A DNA stretch of 64,000 bases from Legionella israelensis (lineage in GTDB: Bacteria; Pseudomonadota; Gammaproteobacteria; Legionellales; Legionellaceae), in contig NZ_CP038273.1 of the NCBI RefSeq assembly GCF_004571175.1, positions 2,232,001 through 2,296,000 on the forward strand. The letters are read 5' to 3'. The notes under the pieces are model-generated. The model saw only the letters and a list, made by a program, of their open reading frames with translations. It was not told the DNA's origin and did not search any database. Of the stretch, positions 8,757 through 17,689 are shown one piece after another. Position numbers and translations under genes: made by a program. Numbering within the stretch: the first letter of the stretch is position 1; every line of letters starts with the position of its first letter.

Positions 8757-9773
8757 TTATAGAATTTTTTCGAAAAGGGGGTTTTTGTCGTTTATTTTAT
8801 TTGTGGCTATAGGAAATATAAAATCTTCTAATACAGCTTTCCAGAAGGGAGCATACAAGGAACTCTGCAAGGGGTGCTCATCTTCTATGGGAAAGCAGGG
8901 TCCATGATTGGCTTCAAGTAGCCATACTTTCTCTCTTGTATCCACCATAAAATCAAAACCAAAAATGCCCAGCGTTTTATCTATGGTGTTTTGAAAAGGA
9001 TATGGATATTCTTTGACAAGAGCGTTCATAAGTTCTGAGAGAATGGTTTTGATTTGCGGGTAAAACGGTTTAAATAATTCATAGCGATAAGTTGGAATTT
9101 GAACGACATTGAATTCGTCATGACTCAGATGTTCATTGGTAAGATGCGGCTTTAAGTTTTGAAATTCGTTGCCGGGATAAGGGTGTAAGGCAATATTAAA
9201 ATAACCGTCTGGGTAGATATGAACCCCATTATAGTTCGTTAAAATGACAAACATACGAATACTGTATTTGTGACCGAGTTTAGGACCTTGTAACAGATGA
9301 GGCTCAGTCAGATACCGCTGAAGTACATGCTCTCCACCCAGGCGGTTTGGTGTAAGATAAAAATGTTCGATATCACTCAAGCGTTCAAAGACATGAATAT
9401 GTTGCCCATTGTTGAGTAATGCCGGTTTTAAAATCCATTTTAATGAATCGATTTGATCTGCAATCTGTCCGTTCTGATGGTAATAGGCATTTGCTATCTG
9501 ATTCAATACGACAGACCAATTCACGTCATTGATTTGGAAAGTCAGTGGCATGATATCCGGACAGTGTTTACTGACGATTTCGGCCAGCAAGTGTTTGTAT
9601 TCGAGTGTTTCAGCGACTTGGGGGTTAAATTGAAGGTTAGCTTCGCTGAAATGTGCTCGCCAGTTCACCCGCGTCGCTTTCCAACCGGATTCTTTAAGAT
9701 GTTGTACCAGTTGATAGGAGGTAGGAGATTTCGCAGCTGATAAGTTAAAATAATACTGGTTTGCAAAAGACAT
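8757..9773 (-). CDS. Tubulin-tyrosine-ligase-fold (TTL domain) ATP-grasp protein
   Basis: A 338-residue protein that reads as one TTL domain. The ATP-grasp features are WILKPALLNNGQHIHVF (nucleotide-binding lysine and flexible loop), the central KYSIRMFVILT strand, and the C-terminal metal/ATP site IFGFDFMVDT followed by VWLLEANHGPCF. Glu and Asn in LEANHGP are the expected Mg ligands. TTL-family enzymes ligate amino acids (Tyr, Glu or Gly) to proteins and are mainly eukaryotic, so acquisition from a host is plausible. It stands beside LicD on the same strand with a 73-bp gap, in the putative effector block. No secretion signal can be shown. Confidence 0.8.
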   Translation of the reverse strand: MSFANQYYFNLSAAKSPTSYQLVQHLKESGWKATRVNWRAHFSEANLQFNPQVAETLEYKHLLAEIVSKHCPDIMPLTFQINDVNWSVVLNQIANAYYHQNGQIADQIDSLKWILKPALLNNGQHIHVFERLSDIEHFYLTPNRLGGEHVLQRYLTEPHLLQGPKLGHKYSIRMFVILTNYNGVHIYPDGYFNIALHPYPGNEFQNLKPHLTNEHLSHDEFNVVQIPTYRYELFKPFYPQIKTILSELMNALVKEYPYPFQNTIDKTLGIFGFDFMVDTREKVWLLEANHGPCFPIEDEHPLQSSLYAPFWKAVLEDFIFPIATNKINDKNPLFEKIL

Positions 9774-9915
9774 GAATAATTAATGGATGTTTTTTTGAGC
9801 TCTACTTAAAGATTAGGTTAACATAAACAAATTGTGAATTTATAGTGCTCTGATAGTAAAGAAAACTTAGCGAAGAAATTGGTTTTTTCGTAAACGCTGT
9901 TGGGAGAGAATTGTT

Positions 9916-10905
9916 TTATTCCATTTTGGCAGGTCGATTCATTAAGGCCGTTACTGCTTCTTTTGCAGTGATTTTTCCTAGAAGAAGGTGGTTTACTTGT
10001 TCACAGATGGGCATTTCAACCTGATTTTTTTTGGCCATCGAGCAGATTTGTGCAGCGTTGTATTTACCTTCTACAACCTGTTGAATATGTCTTTCCGCCT
10101 CAACGATATCAACACCTTTTCCCAACTGTAAACCAAAACGGCGGTTGCGTGATTGGTTATCGGTACAGGTTAGTACCAGATCACCAACACCGGCAAGACC
10201 GGTGAATGTTTCTGACTTTGCTCCCAGTGCCAGACCCAATCGAGTCATTTCAGCAAGCCCCCTTGTGATCAAAGCGGCTTTAGCATTTGCTCCATAGCCC
10301 AGTCCGTCACTGATGCCGCAGGCAATCGCCAGAATATTCTTTATAGCACCACAGATTTGTACGCCAGTAATGTCGAAGGAGCGATAAACGCGTAAGTTGT
10401 TCTGATGCAACAGTTGCTGAAGCTGGCTTTGATATTTTTTTTCATTACTGGCAATGGTCAATGCCGTGGGCAGAGAAAGTGCAACTTCTCTGGCAAAGGA
10501 TGGTCCAGCAATAACGCCAATGGGTAATTTTTCTCCAAAACGCTCTTTGACCAAATCACTGAGTAATTTATGAGTCTTAGGATCAACGCCTTTTGTTAAC
10601 CAAGCTAAACTGTGTATTTGGCAGCTGATTTGTTCCAGCAGATTTGAAAAAGCATGGGAGGGTACGGCAATAATGATCTTGTCGGCTTGTTTTATACTGA
10701 GGTTTAAGTCTGTCGTAGGTTCTATATTGCTTGGAAAGCTGATATCTGGAAGGTAATTTTGATTAGCCCGAGCAGTGATCATTTCTGCGATATGCTGTGG
10801 GTTTCGCCCCCACAGCAAAACGTGATGTCCGGATTTTGCCAGATGAATAGCTATGGCACTGCCCCAAGAGCCAGCGCCTAAAATGGCAATGGTTTGCTTT
10901 TGCAT
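9916..10905 (-). CDS. gpsA: Glycerol-3-phosphate dehydrogenase [NAD(P)+]
   Basis: Reduces dihydroxyacetone phosphate to sn-glycerol-3-phosphate for phospholipid synthesis. The N-terminal Rossmann motif GAGSWGSAIA, the GPSFAREVA segment, and the catalytic-lysine region GAIKNILAIACG with GANAKAALITRGL are all present. An upstream in-frame ATG would extend the reading frame into secB. The Rossmann strand begins at MQKQTIAI, so the start is taken at 10905, giving 329 residues. It follows secB with one base between the TAA and this ATG, indicating translational coupling. Last gene of rhodanese-grxC-secB-gpsA. Confidence 0.95.
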   Translation of the reverse strand: MQKQTIAILGAGSWGSAIAIHLAKSGHHVLLWGRNPQHIAEMITARANQNYLPDISFPSNIEPTTDLNLSIKQADKIIIAVPSHAFSNLLEQISCQIHSLAWLTKGVDPKTHKLLSDLVKERFGEKLPIGVIAGPSFAREVALSLPTALTIASNEKKYQSQLQQLLHQNNLRVYRSFDITGVQICGAIKNILAIACGISDGLGYGANAKAALITRGLAEMTRLGLALGAKSETFTGLAGVGDLVLTCTDNQSRNRRFGLQLGKGVDIVEAERHIQQVVEGKYNAAQICSMAKKNQVEMPICEQVNHLLLGKITAKEAVTALMNRPAKME

Positions 10906-10906
10906 C

Positions 10907-11383
10907 TTAGTGAGAAGTTTCAGTGTCCTGAGAATTCGTTGCCTTTTTTTGCCCTTCCATCTTCTGCATGTAAAGTGCATCAAAATTGACGGGAGCAAGA
11001 ACTAATTGAGGGAAACTCCCTCGAATCACTTCTGTTGTAATGGCTTCACGAGCATAAGGAAACAGGATATTGGGGCAAAAGCTTCCAAGCAAGTGCTTCA
11101 TTTGTTCATCTGGAGCACCTTTTATGGTAAAAATTCCTGCTTGCTTGACTTCAGCAAGAAAAGCGACGGTTTTTTGATTTTTAACAGTAGCTGTTACATG
11201 TAAAACGACTTCATATACATTTTTTTCCAATTCTGTATGGCTGGTATCGATATCCAGATCTAATTCAGGTTCCCATTTCTGCTGGAAAATGTCTGGTGTA
11301 TTAGGGGCTTCAAAAGAGAAATCTTTTACATAAATTCGTTGAATCATGAATTGTGTTTCTTGGTTATTTTGTTGTTCATTCAT
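10907..11383 (-). CDS. secB: Protein-export chaperone SecB
   Basis: A cytosolic tetrameric chaperone that keeps preproteins unfolded and hands them to SecA. The 158-residue sequence has the family order: [17 protein letters not shown], the ELDLDIDT strand, [11 protein letters not shown], and the helix [15 protein letters not shown]. Two ATGs lie six bases apart (11389 and 11383). The SD GAGGA is only 3 nt from the first and 9 nt from the second, so I use the second (MNEQQNNQ). The first ATG directly follows the grxC stop. Its operon neighbours grxC and gpsA are commonly adjacent in gamma-proteobacteria. Confidence 0.95.
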   Translation of the reverse strand: MNEQQNNQETQFMIQRIYVKDFSFEAPNTPDIFQQKWEPELDLDIDTSHTELEKNVYEVVLHVTATVKNQKTVAFLAEVKQAGIFTIKGAPDEQMKHLLGSFCPNILFPYAREAITTEVIRGSFPQLVLAPVNFDALYMQKMEGQKKATNSQDTETSH

Positions 11384-11389
11384 TATCAT

Positions 11390-11644
11390 TTATCCTCGTA
11401 TCAATTGATCCAGTTGACCCTGCTGATCCAGGGTATATAAATCATCAAATCCGCCGATCGGTTTATCATTGATGAATATCTGAGGAACGGTTCTACGTCC
11501 GCTTTTGGCGATCATTTCATCGCGTAACTCAGGTTTTTCGTCGACGCGTATTTCATGGAAATCGATCTTTTTTCTGCGCAATAACTCTCTGGCTCTGACA
11601 CAGAAAGGGCAATGGGCGGTACTGTACATTAAGACCTTAGCCAT
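11390..11644 (-). CDS. grxC: Glutaredoxin 3
   Basis: An 84-residue thioredoxin-fold protein with the dithiol active site CPFC (Cys12/Cys15). TVPQIFI supplies the cis-proline loop and GGFDDLYTLD the glutathione-binding GG-D motif. It reduces protein and glutathione mixed disulfides using GSH. It lies between the rhodanese gene (5-bp gap) and secB (start directly after this stop). Length and motifs are standard for GrxC. Confidence 0.95.
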   Translation of the reverse strand: MAKVLMYSTAHCPFCVRARELLRRKKIDFHEIRVDEKPELRDEMIAKSGRRTVPQIFINDKPIGGFDDLYTLDQQGQLDQLIRG

Positions 11645-11649
11645 AATAT

Positions 11650-12075
11650 TTATTCCTTACCTTTGACTATAGGCATGTTGGCAGCCTGCCAGTTATTCAT
11701 CCCGCCATTGAGAACCATCACTTGCTGAAATCCCTGTGACTGAAGTTTGGCAGCAAATGTTGCTGATTGCAACCCGCGTGCGCAAACAAGAACAAGAGGT
11801 TTATCTTTATATTTATCCATTCGCCCTTTTTCAAAATCTTCTGCGCTGGCATTTACTGCATCAATAATATGCCCGTTTTTAAAGCTTTCCTTATCACGCA
11901 TATCAATAACTTTAGCACCCTGATGATTGATCAGATCCACTGTTGATTGGGGCGATATTTCCTTGGCTTTCTTTTTTTGAGCAATCGTTTCATTGATCAC
12001 GATAAACAGGATAATAATGATCAAGGCAAGCCAAAGATGCCAATGATTTATAATAAACTGCCCTAAGTGTTCCAT
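11650..12075 (-). CDS. Membrane-anchored rhodanese-domain protein (YibN-like)
   Basis: A 141-residue protein with one N-terminal transmembrane segment (about residues 11-29, WHLWLALIIIILFIVI). A single rhodanese domain follows: VIDMRDKESFKNGHI, then the active-site loop VCARGLQSA with Cys98. E. coli YibN has the same layout and the same position in front of grxC-secB-gpsA. Rhodaneses carry persulfide sulfur on the loop cysteine; the physiological acceptor is unknown. It appears to be the first gene of the operon, with a 191-bp gap behind it in which I see no other gene. Confidence 0.88.
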   Translation of the reverse strand: MEHLGQFIINHWHLWLALIIIILFIVINETIAQKKKAKEISPQSTVDLINHQGAKVIDMRDKESFKNGHIIDAVNASAEDFEKGRMDKYKDKPLVLVCARGLQSATFAAKLQSQGFQQVMVLNGGMNNWQAANMPIVKGKE

Positions 12076-12266
12076 AAAAAAACTCTATTTTTAAGACTGA
12101 AAGTGCGAATTATCCTTTGATTGTGCTTTTAACGCAAGTTATTGGTGGCCAAGAATGTCATTTTGAATCAACAAAGCGGTTTCTTCAATAGTATTGTAGT
12201 TATTGCTTATCATGGATGACTGGCGAAAGTTACAAAAAATTTTACTATGTACTAAGGTGTATATTG

Positions 12267-13235
12267 CTAAATGTAAAGAGAAACACGCAATGTGGCTTGG
12301 TTATTCCTGAAAGCATCGCCGCGTCTGGAATGTTCAAATGAAGGTTGAATTTCCACTCTGCGGTAAATAATACGTGCTCCTAAACCCAAAAAATAACCAT
12401 TGTTATCCAGTATGGTTTGGGGCAAAGGAGAATTGATAACGGTATTTTGGTTTATTGCTCGGCTGAAGCGTCTGTTAGCAACCTGTAGTAAACCGCCGTT
12501 AAGATAGGGGTAAAAATGCTCATTATAGAGATAGTAAAGGTATGCTCTTTCAATAAACGTATCTAGTTTAGTGGTTAAAGAAGGGACAAGCTGCGGAATA
12601 CCAGGATATTGGATAACATACCCATCCTGACGGTAGCGACTATAAATATAGCTGAGATTAGCATTGATAAAAAAGCGTTTGAATCGGTAACCTAGTATTG
12701 TACGAATACCGGCATATCCATCACTGCCATCATATCGAGCTAATCCTCGTCTTGAACCTGTCACCAAAAAAGGGCTGTTGACTGTATTATCCAGTACAAA
12801 ATGATTTTCACCAATTCCTCCTAAGAAATCAAGATAAACATAATGATAAACTTTCCATAGAAGATGCCCGAATATACTGTGATTGTTAATTTTGGTTTGT
12901 CCTTGTGTGCCAATTAAGCCGAATTTTGAACCGGTGTTATAACGCGTTTCAATTTCACTTAAGAAAATACCGCTGTAAACAGGTCCCCATGATAAATTAT
13001 CTATACCTACAGTACTGATATATGAATGTCCATGGTATTTATAGAAATTAGCCAGCAGATGAGAGGAAAAATTAAAATCATTATATATTTCGCTGGAATA
13101 CATTTTAGGACGGAGGAACTGGGTGACCTTGTCACGGTCAGCTGCTTTATTTTTGCCGGCCTTATTCTTTTCTGCATGAGAAAACAGGCTCAGTACACAG
13201 AGAATAATTAACAAAAAATATTTCATTTTTTTCAT
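12267..13235 (-). CDS. Predicted outer-membrane beta-barrel protein, function unknown
   Basis: A 322-residue protein with a Sec signal peptide (MKKMKYFLLIILCVLSLFSHA, cleavage after HA). A short charged spacer follows, then a chain of alternating, aromatic-rich strands (YNTGSKFGLIG, YDGSDGYAGIRTILGY, FFINANLSYIYSRY, AYLYYLYNEHFYPYLNGG, QATLRVSLYI). Many Tyr/Phe/Gly residues and a hydrophobic last strand suggest a beta-barrel in the outer membrane. I recognise no named family. It lies 63 bp downstream of the PEPT-repeat lipoprotein on the same strand and may be co-transcribed with it. Confidence 0.65.
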   Translation of the reverse strand: MKKMKYFLLIILCVLSLFSHAEKNKAGKNKAADRDKVTQFLRPKMYSSEIYNDFNFSSHLLANFYKYHGHSYISTVGIDNLSWGPVYSGIFLSEIETRYNTGSKFGLIGTQGQTKINNHSIFGHLLWKVYHYVYLDFLGGIGENHFVLDNTVNSPFLVTGSRRGLARYDGSDGYAGIRTILGYRFKRFFINANLSYIYSRYRQDGYVIQYPGIPQLVPSLTTKLDTFIERAYLYYLYNEHFYPYLNGGLLQVANRRFSRAINQNTVINSPLPQTILDNNGYFLGLGARIIYRRVEIQPSFEHSRRGDAFRNNQATLRVSLYI

Positions 13236-13298
13236 ACACTCTTTATAGATGAAAGTTTAATCAACATAGTGGAGGTCAAGATTTTTCATTTTGAAATT

Positions 13299-13619
13299 TC
13301 ACTGTGGTATGGGGTTAGGTTCTGGTTCGGGTTCTGGTTCGGGCGTTGGTTCGGGCGTTGGTTCGGGCGTTGGTTCGGGCGTTGGTTCGGGCGTTGGTTC
13401 GGGTACAGCTACTGGAGGAGGTGTTGGAGGAATGGCAGCTTCTGCAGGAATTGCTACGGTGGCGTCGGTGGCAGTTGAGCCTACCTGTTCTGCTCTTGTT
13501 GCTGCTGTAAGATTTTCGCTATCAGCTGCAGTAGCGCCTGCAGAGCGTCGGGTTCCCACGTCTGTTGAACAACCAAAAAGAGTTAGCAGAACAGTTAACA
13601 GTAAGGTTTTATTTTTCAT
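13299..13619 (-). CDS. Small lipoprotein with C-terminal Pro-Glu-Pro-Thr repeats
   Basis: A 106-residue protein with a lipoprotein signal (MKNKTLLLTVLLTLFGC, lipidation expected on Cys17). A low-complexity Ala/Thr-rich middle follows. The C-terminal third is made of PEPT and PEPE units encoded by a 12-bp tandem repeat. Such rigid, extended Pro-rich tails can span the periplasm or reach peptidoglycan, as in TonB. This is inference, because no partner domain is visible. The repeat also gives a Gly-Ser ORF on the opposite strand, which I regard as spurious. Terminal residues NPIPQ end the protein. Confidence 0.7.
   Translation of the reverse strand: MKNKTLLLTVLLTLFGCSTDVGTRRSAGATAADSENLTAATRAEQVGSTATDATVAIPAEAAIPPTPPPVAVPEPTPEPTPEPTPEPTPEPTPEPEPEPEPNPIPQ
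13321..13404. repeat. 12-bp tandem repeat within the lipoprotein gene
   Basis: The unit GGTTCGGGCGTT occurs five times in exact register, preceded by related GGTTCT/GGTTCG hexamers. On the coding (minus) strand each unit encodes Thr-Pro-Glu-Pro. Unit length is a multiple of three, so copy-number change would lengthen or shorten the tail without a frameshift. Confidence 0.9.
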
Positions 13620-13715
13620 GTTTTTCCACTGAATTGATTATTTTCTATGTAATTGAAATAATTATGATTTATTATAAATATTTATTCAACACTATATTAT
13701 TATTTCTTCTTTGGA

Positions 13716-14276
13716 TTAAAGCTTTGCTATTTTTAAACATCTTAGCAAAACATATACAGCACCTGTGCCCCCATGCTTGGGCAGCGCACTGTGGAAAGCA
13801 AGCACTTCCTTAAACTGAGGAAGCCAGCGATGAATTAAATTTTTAAGCACAGGTGGTTCACCTTCCAGGCTTCCTTTTCCATGAATGATTAACAGGCATC
13901 GTTTGTCGGCATGATGTTGATGGCTTATAAAATCACATAATTTTTTTTCTGCCTCATCGGGTTTGAGACCATGAAGATCGAGACGGGCTTCCAAATTTAT
14001 TTTTCCTTTTTTTAAGGCTTGAAAGCGACGAAAGGGTAGGGAAGGATGGCACCAGGATAAAAGAGTATTAGCCTGAACTTCCTCTTGGATAAAAGAGGAC
14101 AAAAAAATCTCCGAGCGTCTTGATTCAGGAAACGTTTCTTTTTTTTGCTTCTTTACTGATTGATTAGGTGTCGATGATTGGGTATTGATTTTTTTGTTTG
14201 GTTTCAAGGGGGTGACTGTGCACATGCTGGCACGGAACAAGGCTTTATCTTCATCAGAAAGAAAATCATCCGTCAT
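13716..14276 (-). CDS. Smr-domain protein
   Basis: A 186-residue protein. The C-terminal ~85 residues form an Smr domain: LDLHGLKPDEAEKKL (the conserved LDLHG), LLIIHGKGS (the HGKG motif) and HGGTGAVYVLLR. The N-terminal half is basic and Ser/Lys-rich. This architecture matches E. coli SmrA/SmrB-type proteins. SmrB cleaves mRNA at collided ribosomes through its DLHG and HGKG motifs; whether this paralogue does so is inferred. It lies downstream of hslVU on the same strand with 91 bp between, which contains no gene. Confidence 0.88.
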   Translation of the reverse strand: MTDDFLSDEDKALFRASMCTVTPLKPNKKINTQSSTPNQSVKKQKKETFPESRRSEIFLSSFIQEEVQANTLLSWCHPSLPFRRFQALKKGKINLEARLDLHGLKPDEAEKKLCDFISHQHHADKRCLLIIHGKGSLEGEPPVLKNLIHRWLPQFKEVLAFHSALPKHGGTGAVYVLLRCLKIAKL

Positions 14277-14367
14277 AACTATACCATTCGCAAAGGTACG
14301 GTGAAAGAAAAAACAAGACCCGGGAAAGAAATCCAGGGTCTGATGTTTTTTACAGAGTATACCTTAA

Positions 14368-15705
14368 TTATAGGATATAGCGGGCTAAATCTTCATCGCC
14401 TATAAGTTCTCCAAGATGCTCATCTACGTATTTTTTATCCACATGAACCGTTTCACCGGATTTATCCGTAGCTTCAAAGGAAACGACTTCCAGCAATCTC
14501 TCCATGACCGTGTACAAGCGGCGAGCACCAATATTTTCTGTTTTCTCATTGACTTGCCAGGCAACCTCAGCAATACGCTGGATTCCTGTGGCATCAAAGG
14601 TTAAGGTTACCCCTTCGGTGGCCATCAATGCCGCGTATTGGCGCGTTAATGAGGCGCTAGGCTCCGTTAGAATTCGAATAAAATCCTCAACCGTTAAGGC
14701 CGCTAATTCAACACGGATGGGCAAACGACCTTGCAGCTCAGCAATCAAATCCGAGGGCTTGGCGACATGAAAGGCACCGGAAGCAATAAAGAGAATATGA
14801 TCGGATTTGATCATCCCGTATTTGGTGGATACTGTGGAGCCTTCAACAAGAGGAAGAAGATCACGCTGCACACCTTCTCGAGACACATCACCGCCGCTAC
14901 CATGCTCTGCTCTTTTGGCCACTTTATCCAACTCATCGATAAAAACAATTCCATGCTGCTCGACTTTTTCAATGGCGCGGCTTTTAATGTCTTCTTCATT
15001 GATAAGTTTGGCCGCTTCTTCTTCCCGCAGCAGCTTCATTGCTTTGGCAATGGTCAGCTTTCTTGTTTTAGTGCGTCCTGAACCTATTTGTTGGAACATG
15101 GATTGTAATTGATTCGTCATTTCCTCCATGCCAGGGGGAGCCATGATCTCAACACCGACCGGAGAAGCTGCCAGATCAATTTCTATTTCATTATCATCCA
15201 GCTTTCCTTCCCGTAATTGTTTACGGAAGACTTGTCTTGTTGAAGAATCTTTTTCTGCAGGCGTGGCGTGATCACGCGCAGGAGGCAGCAAGGCATCCAG
15301 GACGCGATTTTCTGCAGCATCTTCAGCCAGATGCTCTACTTTTTTCATCGCAATCTCTCGTTCCTGCTTGACGGCAACATCAGCCAGATCGCGGATGATG
15401 GATTCGACATCACGACCAACATAACCAATTTCAGTAAATTTTGTAGCCTCGACTTTGATAAAAGGTGCCTGCGCAAGTTTGGCAAGACGTCTGGCTATTT
15501 CCGTTTTACCCACGCCGGTGGGGCCGATCATCAAAATATTTTTCGGCATAATTTCACTGCGCAAACTGTCGTCTTTAATTTGCATTCGTCTCCATCGGTT
15601 TCGTAAGGCGATGGCAACTGCTCTCTTGGCTTCGTCTTGGCCAATGATATATCTGTCTAATTCCTGTACAATTTCTCTGGGAGTCATTATCGTTGTATTA
15701 TTCAC
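14368..15705 (-). CDS. hslU: ATP-dependent protease ATPase subunit HslU
   Basis: The AAA+ unfoldase of the HslUV protease. In 445 residues it has Walker [10 protein letters not shown] (61-69), the pore-loop region [10 protein letters not shown], the HslU-specific I domain (about 110-235, Met/Gln-rich), Walker B VFIDELDK and the sensor/arginine region RLPIRVEL. The C terminus ARYIL inserts into HslV to activate it in known structures. Its start overlaps the 3' end of hslV by 8 bp. Expression is usually heat-shock controlled. I could not pick out a convincing sigma-32 promoter upstream of hslV. Confidence 0.97.
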   Translation of the reverse strand: MNNTTIMTPREIVQELDRYIIGQDEAKRAVAIALRNRWRRMQIKDDSLRSEIMPKNILMIGPTGVGKTEIARRLAKLAQAPFIKVEATKFTEIGYVGRDVESIIRDLADVAVKQEREIAMKKVEHLAEDAAENRVLDALLPPARDHATPAEKDSSTRQVFRKQLREGKLDDNEIEIDLAASPVGVEIMAPPGMEEMTNQLQSMFQQIGSGRTKTRKLTIAKAMKLLREEEAAKLINEEDIKSRAIEKVEQHGIVFIDELDKVAKRAEHGSGGDVSREGVQRDLLPLVEGSTVSTKYGMIKSDHILFIASGAFHVAKPSDLIAELQGRLPIRVELAALTVEDFIRILTEPSASLTRQYAALMATEGVTLTFDATGIQRIAEVAWQVNEKTENIGARRLYTVMERLLEVVSFEATDKSGETVHVDKKYVDEHLGELIGDEDLARYIL

Positions 15706-16246
15706 TTTTATTTTCCAGCTCTTCTATGGTTAGATTATGATTAGTGTAAATGCAGATAGCGCCGGCTATCATCAAGCTTTTTTGCACGATATCTTTAGCT
15801 GATAATTTTGTATTTTCGAGAAGTGCCCGAGCAGCGGCCTGTGCGAATGGCCCGCCTGAACCGATAGCAATTAAGCCTTCTTCAGGCTCAATCACATCAC
15901 CGTTCCCGGTAATAATAAGAGAAGCTTTACTGTCTGCAACCGCTAAAAGCGCTTCAAGACGGCGGAGAATTTTATCGGTACGCCAGTCTTTTGCCAGTTC
16001 TACCGCTGCACGGACCAGATGTCCCTGATGCATTTCAAGTTTACGCTCGAATCGTTCAAATAAGGTAAAAGCGTCCGCCGTACCGCCGGCAAATCCGGCA
16101 ATAACCTGATCTTTGTAAAGCCGTCTGACCTTACGGGCATTACCTTTCATAACGGTATTGCCTAAAGTCACCTGACCGTCACCGCCTATAACGACTTTGT
16201 CATTTCGCCTTACCGAAAGGATAGTAGTTCCGCGATATTGTTCCAA
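15698..16246 (-). CDS. hslV: ATP-dependent protease proteolytic subunit HslV
   Basis: A 182-residue beta-type proteasome-like peptidase. The sequence [14 protein letters not shown] shows a short propeptide, after which Thr7 becomes the N-terminal nucleophile. Lysine 33 of the mature enzyme fits GNARKVRRL. The motifs GGDGQVTLG and [16 protein letters not shown] are family-typical. It forms the central double hexamer capped by HslU and is translated just upstream of it with overlapping ends. The 206-bp gap to deoB holds no gene. Confidence 0.97.
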   Translation of the reverse strand: MEQYRGTTILSVRRNDKVVIGGDGQVTLGNTVMKGNARKVRRLYKDQVIAGFAGGTADAFTLFERFERKLEMHQGHLVRAAVELAKDWRTDKILRRLEALLAVADSKASLIITGNGDVIEPEEGLIAIGSGGPFAQAAARALLENTKLSAKDIVQKSLMIAGAICIYTNHNLTIEELENKSE

Positions 16247-16452
16247 AATAATTTCCTTACCTAATTTACATATAAAATAAGATCGACTATCGACATTTCA
16301 CACCGCTTTTTTGCTAAAAATATGGTGCGGAATCTCGGACTACAAATGATAATGAAATCTTTTCTGCTCAGAGCAGATACCTTATGTGATATTCGTTCTT
16401 GACTCAATGTGCTCATTTGTAATCGTTGTAGATGGGGACGGGAAATAAAAAA

Positions 16453-17688
16453 TCAATAGGAATAATTTAAAAAAGATATTCCCTTCCCTAAGGGTTCAAG
16501 ATTCAGATATTCAGCAATGCTTTGTCCAATGTCAGCAAAACTGTCACGACGACCGATAAATTTTGAGCCTAATTGCTTACCATAGACCAATACCGGAACA
16601 TGTTCACGGGTGTGGTTAGAACCGGGAAATGTGGGATCACAGCCATGGTCGGCGGTAAGGACGATAAGATCGTCTTCTTTCAAAACATCGTACAGTTCCG
16701 GCAATCTTCGATCAAAATCTTCCAGGGCTCTTGCATAACCAATGACATCTCTTCGATGTCCATAAGAAGAATCAAAATCGACAAAATTGCTAAAGACCAG
16801 ACTGCCCTCTGGAGCGTTTTTCATGGCATGGACAGTCGCATCAAATAAGGCCATGTTGCCATCCGCCTTGATGGTCTTAGTGATGCCTTGATGCGCATAA
16901 ATATCTGCAATTTTACCGATGGCAATGACCTCATGACCGGCTTCTTTTAAAAAATCAAGCAGGGTTTTTTCGGGGGGTGGTGTAGCATAATCACGGCGAT
17001 TGGCAGTGCGTTTAAATTGACCAGGAACGCCGGTAAAGGGACGGGCAATTACGCGTCCAATTTGGTAATCGTCAACCAGTAAGCGTGCTGTTTCACAAAC
17101 TTCATACAGGCGTTGTAATCCAAAAGACTGCTCATGAGCAGCAATCTGGAATACGCTGTCAGCTGAAGTGTAAACAATGGGTTTTCCTGTGCGCAGGTGT
17201 TCTTCTCCTAACTCTTCGATAATAACGGTTCCTGAGGCATGTTTGTTCCCGAGAATACCTGGAAGATTGGTTTTCTGGATGAAGCTGTCAATCAGTTCCT
17301 GGGGAAAACAAGGTTCGGTTTCTGGAAAATATCCCCAATCGAAAGTGACCGGTACACCAGCAAGCTCCCAGTGACCGCTGGGGGTGTCCTTGCCAAGACT
17401 TTGTTCTACGGCATAGCCAAAATGGCTAATGGGATCTGACAGCGTTGATAAATCAATCAGACGATATCCGCAGCTGGCCACCGTTGCATGATAAATACCT
17501 AGCTTTGTCATGTTCGGCAGGTGCAGAGGACCTTGTCGTAAGCCTTTTTGATTGGCTTTACCAGCCTCACAGGCTTCATGAATATGAGCGAAGGTGTTGG
17601 CCCCTTCATCTCCGTAGCGCTCAGCATCAAGGCTTGCGCCAATTCCCATGGAGTCAAGAAGTAATATACAAACGCGCCGTTTTGTCAT
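16453..17688 (-). CDS. deoB: Phosphopentomutase
   Basis: Interconverts (deoxy)ribose-1-phosphate and (deoxy)ribose-5-phosphate, linking nucleoside phosphorolysis to central metabolism. The 411-residue protein has the alkaline-phosphatase-superfamily metal site: [13 protein letters not shown] with the first Asp, [10 protein letters not shown] with the phosphorylated Thr, and the C-terminal [11 protein letters not shown] and [11 protein letters not shown] carrying Asp and His ligands. It starts 1 bp after the stop of an MFS transporter gene and is the third gene of a transporter-transporter-deoB operon. That suggests the transporters import nucleosides. Confidence 0.95.
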   Translation of the reverse strand: MTKRRVCILLLDSMGIGASLDAERYGDEGANTFAHIHEACEAGKANQKGLRQGPLHLPNMTKLGIYHATVASCGYRLIDLSTLSDPISHFGYAVEQSLGKDTPSGHWELAGVPVTFDWGYFPETEPCFPQELIDSFIQKTNLPGILGNKHASGTVIIEELGEEHLRTGKPIVYTSADSVFQIAAHEQSFGLQRLYEVCETARLLVDDYQIGRVIARPFTGVPGQFKRTANRRDYATPPPEKTLLDFLKEAGHEVIAIGKIADIYAHQGITKTIKADGNMALFDATVHAMKNAPEGSLVFSNFVDFDSSYGHRRDVIGYARALEDFDRRLPELYDVLKEDDLIVLTADHGCDPTFPGSNHTREHVPVLVYGKQLGSKFIGRRDSFADIGQSIAEYLNLEPLGKGISFLNYSY

Positions 17689-17689
17689 G

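Noticed and set aside
9774-9915. Possible PmrA box before the TTL gene
   Set aside because: GTTAAC and TTAAT segments occur, but not as an 11-bp-spaced pair followed by a -10 hexamer.
13269-13632. Plus-strand ORFs rich in Gly-Ser or Trp-Phe across the tandem repeat
   Set aside because: They are the antisense and other-frame readings of the PEPT repeat. They lack an RBS, while the minus-strand ORF has a proper lipoprotein signal.
14368-15705. Several plus-strand ORFs inside hslU
   Set aside because: They are shadows of a well-conserved gene with no independent signals.
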